A stretch of 64,000 bases of DNA from Agreia sp. VKM Ac-1783 (GTDB lineage: Bacteria; Actinomycetota; Actinomycetes; Actinomycetales; Microbacteriaceae). Positions 59,522-64,000 of this stretch are shown here, piece after piece; the stretch's first letter is position 1; the number at the start of each line of letters is the position of its first letter. A program made the translations under genes and the position numbers. The notes under the pieces were generated by a model. The model made no database searches. It worked only from the letters and a program-made list of their open reading frames with translations, and was not told the origin of the DNA. The stretch covers positions 1-64,000 of the forward strand of contig NZ_FXWI01000003.1 in assembly GCF_900177765.1 (NCBI RefSeq). The letters run 5' to 3'.

Positions 59522-60010
59522 TCAACGCTTGCCCTGCTTTGCCGCGGCCCCCGCCGGCACGACCGCCCTGTTGCGGATGTGCTCGTAGACCACGGTCGTT
59601 CGCACGTCGGCGACCTCGCGACGCTGAGTGAGCCGGTCGATGACGAAGGCGTAGAGGTCGTCGTTGTGGCGCACCCCGACGTGAATGATGAAGTCGTCGT
59701 TGCCCGTCGTGACGAAGACGCCCAGAGTCTCGGGCAGCCCGCTCACCCAGTCGCGAAACGCCTCGATCACCTCGCGCGAGGGGGGCCGGATGCGGACCGC
59801 CACGAGTGCCTGCACCCCTCGGCCGATCGAGCCCAGGTCTACTTCGAGGCTGGCGCCCGTGATCACGCCGCGCGCACGAAGTCCGCGTGTGCGCTCGAGG
59901 GCGGTGGTCGGAGAGACCCCGACCGCCGCCGCCAGGTCGCGATTGGTCTTGCGTGCATCTGACTGCAATTCCCGAAGAATCGCGAGGTCTAGTTCGTCTA
60001 TGTCGGCCAC
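59522..60010 (-). CDS. Lrp/AsnC-family transcriptional regulator
   Basis: A 162-residue regulator. HTH: ELDLAILRELQSDARKTNRDLAAAVGVSPTTALERTRGLRARGVI (about 5-50). The RAM ligand domain follows (VQALVAVRIRPPSREVIEAFRDWV, LGVFVTTGNDDFIIHVGV). The tail PAGAAAKQGKR is basic. It is divergent from a DUF2000 gene, its likely target; Lrp proteins sense amino acids. Confidence 0.9.
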   Translation of the reverse strand: MADIDELDLAILRELQSDARKTNRDLAAAVGVSPTTALERTRGLRARGVITGASLEVDLGSIGRGVQALVAVRIRPPSREVIEAFRDWVSGLPETLGVFVTTGNDDFIIHVGVRHNDDLYAFVIDRLTQRREVADVRTTVVYEHIRNRAVVPAGAAAKQGKR

Positions 60011-60111
60011 ATTTGCCCCTTCGCCGCATTAAGTTCGGATTCTGTGCAGGATACCTATCGATGATCGTACGCTGTGCCGGTATTGCTGTTCACTCACGAT
60101 CCGGAGTATCA

Positions 60112-60591
60112 ATGTCTGACTCGTTCCCTCCCTCCGTCGGCTTCACCGACGATGAGATCGACACCTCGGCTCCCACGCGAGCTGCGCGCTTGAAGTGGGT
60201 GGTCGTGATCAACGACTCGATTCCCGCCGGTCGAGCGGTCAATGCCGCGGTCTGCGTAGCGGGCGCGACGGTGGCGGCGGTGGGCGGCCTTCTCGGGCCG
60301 GATGCTGTCGATGCGGCCGGCCAGACGCATCCGGGTCTGCCCTGGGCCGGCTGCTCGGTCTTGACCGCCGATGCCGAGACCCTGCGAGCCATTCGGGCCA
60401 AGGGTGAGGCGCACGAGGCGACCTTCGTGGCGGACATGCCGGAGGCCGCTCAGACCACCCGGGTCTACGACGAGTATCTCGACGCGATGTCGTCGAGCGA
60501 GGCCGAGGGCATCGAGTACCTGGCGGTCAGTCTCGTCGGGCCGAAGAACCGCATCGACAAGATCGTGGGTCGGCTACCGCTCATGGCGTGA
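60112..60591 (+). CDS. DUF2000 family protein
   Basis: A 159-residue protein. KWVVVINDSIPAGRAVNAAVCVAGATVAAVGGLLG opens the DUF2000 domain (peptidyl-tRNA-hydrolase-like fold); VYDEYLDAMSSSEAEGIEYLAVSLVGPKNRIDKIVGRLPLM closes it. Often found next to Lrp regulators, as here. I use the ATG at 60112; the longer frame from 59887 overlaps the Lrp gene. Function unknown. Confidence 0.8.
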   Translation: MSDSFPPSVGFTDDEIDTSAPTRAARLKWVVVINDSIPAGRAVNAAVCVAGATVAAVGGLLGPDAVDAAGQTHPGLPWAGCSVLTADAETLRAIRAKGEAHEATFVADMPEAAQTTRVYDEYLDAMSSSEAEGIEYLAVSLVGPKNRIDKIVGRLPLMA

Positions 60592-60629
60592 CGCCGACAA
60601 CGCGACTATCGGATACATAAGCGTGTAGA

Positions 60630-60639
60630 TTGGATCCTA
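60630..60639. promoter_or_regulatory. Possible GntR-type operator upstream of phosphotriesterase-like gene
   Basis: TTGGATCCTA is near-palindromic around GGATCC and resembles FCD/GntR sites. It lies 39 bases before the GTG of the phosphotriesterase-like gene. No regulator is adjacent; weak evidence. Confidence 0.3.
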
Positions 60640-60678
60640 TTCGTCGAAGCTGAGGCTTCCGTCGCGAGGGAGACTCAC

Positions 60679-61701
60679 GTGATCCAGACCGTTCTCGGTC
60701 CAGTGGATGCCGGTGCCCTCGGTTCGGTCTCGATGCACGAACACCTGCTGACCGATGCGAGCGCCCTCCAGCGACCGGGAGTCGAGGAGCTCGACCCGAG
60801 CCGACTCGTCACGGCCGAACTCGCGACCGCCCTACGCTGGAGCCAGCTGGCACTGGCCGACAACCTGCGTCTCGACGACCTCGATCTGCTTTCGGATGAG
60901 CTCGTCATCGGCGCCGGTGCGGGTCTCGGTTCGGCCGTCGATCTCAGTTCCCTCGGATTCGGCCCCGACGCCGAGCGACTCCCCGAGCTCTCCCGTCGAA
61001 GCGGCGTGCACATCGTCGCGGGCTATGGCGCCTACCTGCCCCGGCTTCTGCCCGAGTGGTATCTCTCGCTCGACGAAGACGGTCGAACCGCCCTGTTCGA
61101 GCGGGCGCTGACCGAGGCCGTCCCCGGCGCCGACTACCGTGCCGGCATGCTCGGCCTCATGGGCACGACGGGCGCATTCTCAACACCGGATGGCGACGAG
61201 GAGAGACGGAGCCTCACGGCGGCCGGTCGCGCCGCCGTCGCGACGGGATCCGCCATCACCGTGCGGCTCGCCGCCGATGCCCGAAACGGCCTCGAGGTGC
61301 TCAAGCATCTGCTCGGCCTCGGTGTCGATCCGACGCGCATCGTCTTCTCCACCGTCGACGAGTTCCTCGATCTGCCGTATCTGCGCGATCTCGGTCAGGC
61401 TGGCGCGGTTCTGGAGATGTGCTTCGGCAACGAGAGCTCGCACGTGGGTCGGATCCGCAACTCCAGTGATCCGCAGCGAGTGGATGCCCTGCTCGCGCTC
61501 CTGGAGGATGCCCCCGATATGCGCTGGGTCCTGGGGCACAGCACGTGGACGAAGGGCCAGCTTCGCCGCTTCGGCGGCCACGGCTTCGATCACCTCACCG
61601 CACGCGTCGTGCCGGGCCTGAGGCTGCTCGGTGTCTCCGACGACGTGATCCACCGCATGACCACGATCGAGCCGGCGCGTCTGCTCGATCGCCCCGCCTG
61701 A
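60679..61701 (+). CDS. Phosphotriesterase-fold protein lacking most metal ligands
   Basis: A 340-residue protein with the phosphotriesterase-family frame: GPVDAGALGSVSMHEHLL at the start, keeping H-x-H, and GGHGFDHL plus VPGLRLLGVSDDVI at the end. The bridging Lys (here AGMLGL), the His of strand 5 (here ITVRLAAD), the His of strand 6 (here IVFSTVDE) and the final Asp (here LGHSTW) do not match. A binuclear metal centre is therefore doubtful. It lies 27 bases before an aldehyde dehydrogenase gene. Confidence 0.75.
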   Translation: MIQTVLGPVDAGALGSVSMHEHLLTDASALQRPGVEELDPSRLVTAELATALRWSQLALADNLRLDDLDLLSDELVIGAGAGLGSAVDLSSLGFGPDAERLPELSRRSGVHIVAGYGAYLPRLLPEWYLSLDEDGRTALFERALTEAVPGADYRAGMLGLMGTTGAFSTPDGDEERRSLTAAGRAAVATGSAITVRLAADARNGLEVLKHLLGLGVDPTRIVFSTVDEFLDLPYLRDLGQAGAVLEMCFGNESSHVGRIRNSSDPQRVDALLALLEDAPDMRWVLGHSTWTKGQLRRFGGHGFDHLTARVVPGLRLLGVSDDVIHRMTTIEPARLLDRPA

Positions 61702-61728
61702 CCTCGCCCACCACCACCGGAGGATTTC

Positions 61729-63183
61729 ATGAGAGACCAGCTTTCGCCGCTCGCGAGCATCGAGCCCTACCTTCTCGATGGCGCCTGGGTTGCGCCGGAG
61801 GGCGCCGAACTGATCGACGTGATCGACCCGGCGACCGAAGAGCTGCTCACACGGGTCCCGCAGGCCGACACCGCGCAGGTCGACGCGGCCGTGGCGGCCG
61901 CTCGCCGTGCGCACGACGATCGACGGTGGAGCGGAATGACGCCGCACGATCGCAGCCGCATCCTGAATCGCGTCGCCGATCTCATCGAGGAACGCCTCGA
62001 AGAGCTGGCCCAACTCGAGACCCGAGACAACGGCAAGCCGATCGAGCGCTCACGAGCAGACACCGCGACCTCGGCCCGCGTCTTCCGCTACTACGCGGGA
62101 GCTCCCTCGCGCCTGACCGGGTCGGTGATTCCGATCGACGGCGGCCAGCACCACGTCTACACGACCCTGGAGCCGGTGGGCGTCGCGGCGCTCATTCTGC
62201 CGTGGAACTTTCCGATCATGACCGCGAGCTTCAAGGTCGCGCCGGCGCTCGCTGCGGGGTGCACGATCATCGTGAAGCCCGCCGAGCAGACGCCGGTGAC
62301 CATGCTGCGGCTGGCGGCGATCTGCGAAGAGGCGGGAGTGCCCTCCGGCGTCGTGCAGGTGCTGACCGGCGACGGGCGGGTCGGCGCGGCGCTCACGGCG
62401 CATCCGGGTGTCGACAAGGTCTCGTTCACCGGAAGCACGGAGGTGGGCCGCAAGGTCATGACCGCGGCCAGCGCCGACTTCAAGCGGCTCACGCTCGAGC
62501 TCGGTGGCAAGAGCCCCAACATCGTCTTCGAAGACGCCGACCTCGACGCGGCCGTGCTCACGACGATGCGCGCCTCGTTCGGGCACTCCGGCCAGATGTG
62601 CACCGCCGGCAGCCGACTGCTCGTGCAGCGCTCGATTCTCGAGGAGGCCACGAAACGGCTTGCGGATGCCGTGGGCCGAGTGCCGCTCGGCGATGGCCTC
62701 GCGGGCGGCGTGACGGTCGGGCCGCTCGTATCGGAGGAGCAGAGGCAGCAGGTGCTCGGCTACATCGCGCGCGGACAGGAGGAGGGGGCGACGGTCGCCG
62801 TCGGCGGCGGCGTGCCCGACCGCGCGGGCTACTACGTGGAACCCACGCTCTTCACCGGCGTCACCAACGACATGACGATCGCCCGCGAGGAGATCTTCGG
62901 ACCGGTCGTGGGGATCATCCCGTTCGACGACGAAGACGAGGCCGTGGCGATCGCCAACGATCAGAGCTACGGGTTGGCGGCCGGCGTGTGGACACGTGAC
63001 CTCGCCCGGGCGCACCGTATGGGTCAGCGGCTTCGGGCTGGAACGGTCTGGGTGAACACGTACAACGTCTTCGACCCGGCGCTGTCGTTCGGCGGTGTGG
63101 GAGAGTCTGGTCTCGGCCGGGATCTCGGCGAGGAAGCCCTTCGCTCGTTCTGCGAGTCGAAGAGCGTGGTCATCGCGCTCTGA
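61729..63183 (+). CDS. NAD(P)+-dependent aldehyde dehydrogenase
   Basis: A 484-residue ALDH. ILPWNFPIMTASFKVAPALAAG is the coenzyme/Asn motif, LELGGKSPN carries the general-base Glu, and SGQMCTAGSRLL the nucleophilic Cys (about 292). VYVEPTLFTGV-like and EEIFGPVVGIIPFDDEDEA segments follow. GGAGG precedes the ATG. It probably oxidises an aldehyde from the same pathway as the phosphotriesterase-like gene. Confidence 0.9.
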   Translation: MRDQLSPLASIEPYLLDGAWVAPEGAELIDVIDPATEELLTRVPQADTAQVDAAVAAARRAHDDRRWSGMTPHDRSRILNRVADLIEERLEELAQLETRDNGKPIERSRADTATSARVFRYYAGAPSRLTGSVIPIDGGQHHVYTTLEPVGVAALILPWNFPIMTASFKVAPALAAGCTIIVKPAEQTPVTMLRLAAICEEAGVPSGVVQVLTGDGRVGAALTAHPGVDKVSFTGSTEVGRKVMTAASADFKRLTLELGGKSPNIVFEDADLDAAVLTTMRASFGHSGQMCTAGSRLLVQRSILEEATKRLADAVGRVPLGDGLAGGVTVGPLVSEEQRQQVLGYIARGQEEGATVAVGGGVPDRAGYYVEPTLFTGVTNDMTIAREEIFGPVVGIIPFDDEDEAVAIANDQSYGLAAGVWTRDLARAHRMGQRLRAGTVWVNTYNVFDPALSFGGVGESGLGRDLGEEALRSFCESKSVVIAL

Positions 63184-63193
63184 GCGGCTTCTG

Positions 63194-63286
63194 CGCTGAT
63201 CGAGTAGCGGCGCGAGGAACGAGCCCGCGTATCGAGATCACTCCTGATGTGGTCTCGATACGCTCGTTCCTCGCTACTCGACCAGC
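63194..63286. repeat. Full REP-like palindromic element
   Basis: A 93-base near-palindrome. Left arm pieces CGCTG-TCGAGTAGC, GAGGAACGAG and CGTATCGAGA are mirrored as TCTCGATACG, CTCGTTCCTCGCTACTCGA and CAGCG. It is the most complete copy of the family also seen at 27166 and 29538, and lies between convergent genes (ends 63183 and 63323). Confidence 0.85.
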
Positions 63287-63322
63287 GAGAAGGGTTGAGA
63301 TCGCTGCCCTGACTCTCCGTGC

Positions 63323-64000
63323 TCAGACGAGCGGCGGCTCCACCGCGGGCACCGGCTCGGCCCTTCCGTCGCGGCGTTGACGCAGGATGCCTATGGCGGC
63401 GAGTTGCAGAACGGCGAGGATTGCCAGCGCGGCACTCGAGCCGAAGTGCATCACCAGGAGGCCGCCGAGCAGCGAGCCCGCGGCGTAGCCGGCACTGGTG
63501 AATGCCGAGAACACACCGACCCCGGTCGCCCGTGCGGCGGCGGGCAGTCGTTGAGTCGATAGCAGGGTGAGCGCCGGAAACAGGGGCGAGTAGCCGACCC
63601 CGATCAACACCGCTCCGAGCGTCGCCACCCCGAAGTCTCCCGCTAGCGCGAGCACCCCCAGGCCAGCGGCGAGCACGACCAGGCTGGCCCGTGCAGTGAT
63701 CGTCGCCCCGATCCTGTCGGGCAGTCCGCCGAGAAGCAGCCGCGCTCCGACAACACTCAGCGCGAAGACGGTGAAGACATTCGCCGCACCCCACAGACCT
63801 TGGGAGTCGACGCCGCGGGCCACAAGATGCGGAATCAGGAAGGCGATGAGGAAGCCCTCTCCGGCCCAGGCGATGAATCCAACGCTGCCGGGTCGAGCGA
63901 CGGAGGTGAGTACCGTGCTCGCGCCGGATGCTCTGCCCTCGCGACCTCTCGCCATCCGGTGCTGCGATCTGCCGTCGCGCGCCAGCATGGCCAAGCCGAG
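63323..64000 (-). CDS. MFS transporter, C-terminal part (truncated by window edge)
   Basis: The frame is open to the window edge, giving about 225 residues of a major facilitator protein with about six hydrophobic segments: FIAWAGEGFLIAFLIPHLV, GARLLLGGLPDRIGATIT (an A-motif-like loop), TLGAVLIGVGYSPLFPALTLL. It is probably the C-terminal half of a sugar-type or drug MFS. The true start lies beyond 64000. Confidence 0.8.
   Translation of the reverse strand, partial: LGLAMLARDGRSQHRMARGREGRASGASTVLTSVARPGSVGFIAWAGEGFLIAFLIPHLVARGVDSQGLWGAANVFTVFALSVVGARLLLGGLPDRIGATITARASLVVLAAGLGVLALAGDFGVATLGAVLIGVGYSPLFPALTLLSTQRLPAAARATGVGVFSAFTSAGYAAGSLLGGLLVMHFGSSAALAILAVLQLAAIGILRQRRDGRAEPVPAVEPPLV

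Overview
The window is high-GC chromosomal DNA with dense, short-spaced genes, many GTG starts and frequent ATGA/GTGA stop-start overlaps. A CIRCE plus HAIR-like heat-shock control region, a Gram-positive/actinobacterial type SOS box, an ECF sigma/RskA pair, Tat and lipoprotein signals and an intergenic palindrome family I associate with Microbacteriaceae all point to an actinobacterium, most likely Microbacteriaceae. The family assignment is inference. I see no phage, insertion sequence, rRNA, tRNA or CRISPR.

0-16 kb: stress and housekeeping genes. These include a PPOX-fold stress protein, a TerC exporter behind a putative yybP-ykoY manganese riboswitch, an operon of SRPBCC, TPR and HSL-type hydrolase genes, a large membrane protein with a Cys-pair repeat ectodomain, a UvrA2-like ABC protein, RidA plus hydrolase, Hsp20 under CIRCE/HAIR, and the acetoin operon alsS-alsD.

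16-38 kb: a CPA1 Na+/H+ antiporter, a DrrAB-type exporter with divergent PadR, a Y-family polymerase with an SOS box, DoxX and lipoprotein genes, several aldo/keto reductases, XRE/MmyB and MarR regulators each beside its target, a Tat-exported phospholipase C-like enzyme, an AlkA-like glycosylase and a CoA-ester lyase.

38-45 kb: an envelope module of DUF4397 surface protein, class F sortase lipoprotein (apparently CTG-initiated), SigK-like sigma factor and RskA-like anti-sigma factor. An isochorismatase-like hydrolase, a double SnoaL-like lipoprotein, an MFS exporter and its ArsR-type regulator follow.

45-56 kb: a divergent sugar catabolic locus. Leftward: zinc alcohol dehydrogenase, SDR, KDPG-type aldolase, KDG-type kinase and FCD/GntR regulator. 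Rightward: ABC binding protein and two permeases (no ATPase), enolase-superfamily dehydratase, RhaM-type mutarotase, amidohydrolase lactonase and AKR sugar dehydrogenase. Together they encode uptake, C1 oxidation, lactone opening, dehydration and cleavage of a 6-deoxy- or related sugar (L-fucose/L-rhamnose/D-arabinose class).

56-64 kb: VOC protein, a small HTH/membrane-protein operon, an orphan GAF histidine kinase, a YefM-YoeB toxin-antitoxin pair, Lrp/DUF2000, a phosphotriesterase-fold protein lacking most metal ligands with an aldehyde dehydrogenase, and a truncated MFS gene at the edge.

The non-coding DNA is unusually rich in near-perfect inverted repeats. Some are operators placed on start codons. 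Others are 54-79 bp structures between genes, mostly convergent pairs, each with its own arm sequence. A third set is a REP-like family with three copies. No intergenic stretch exceeds 300 bases.
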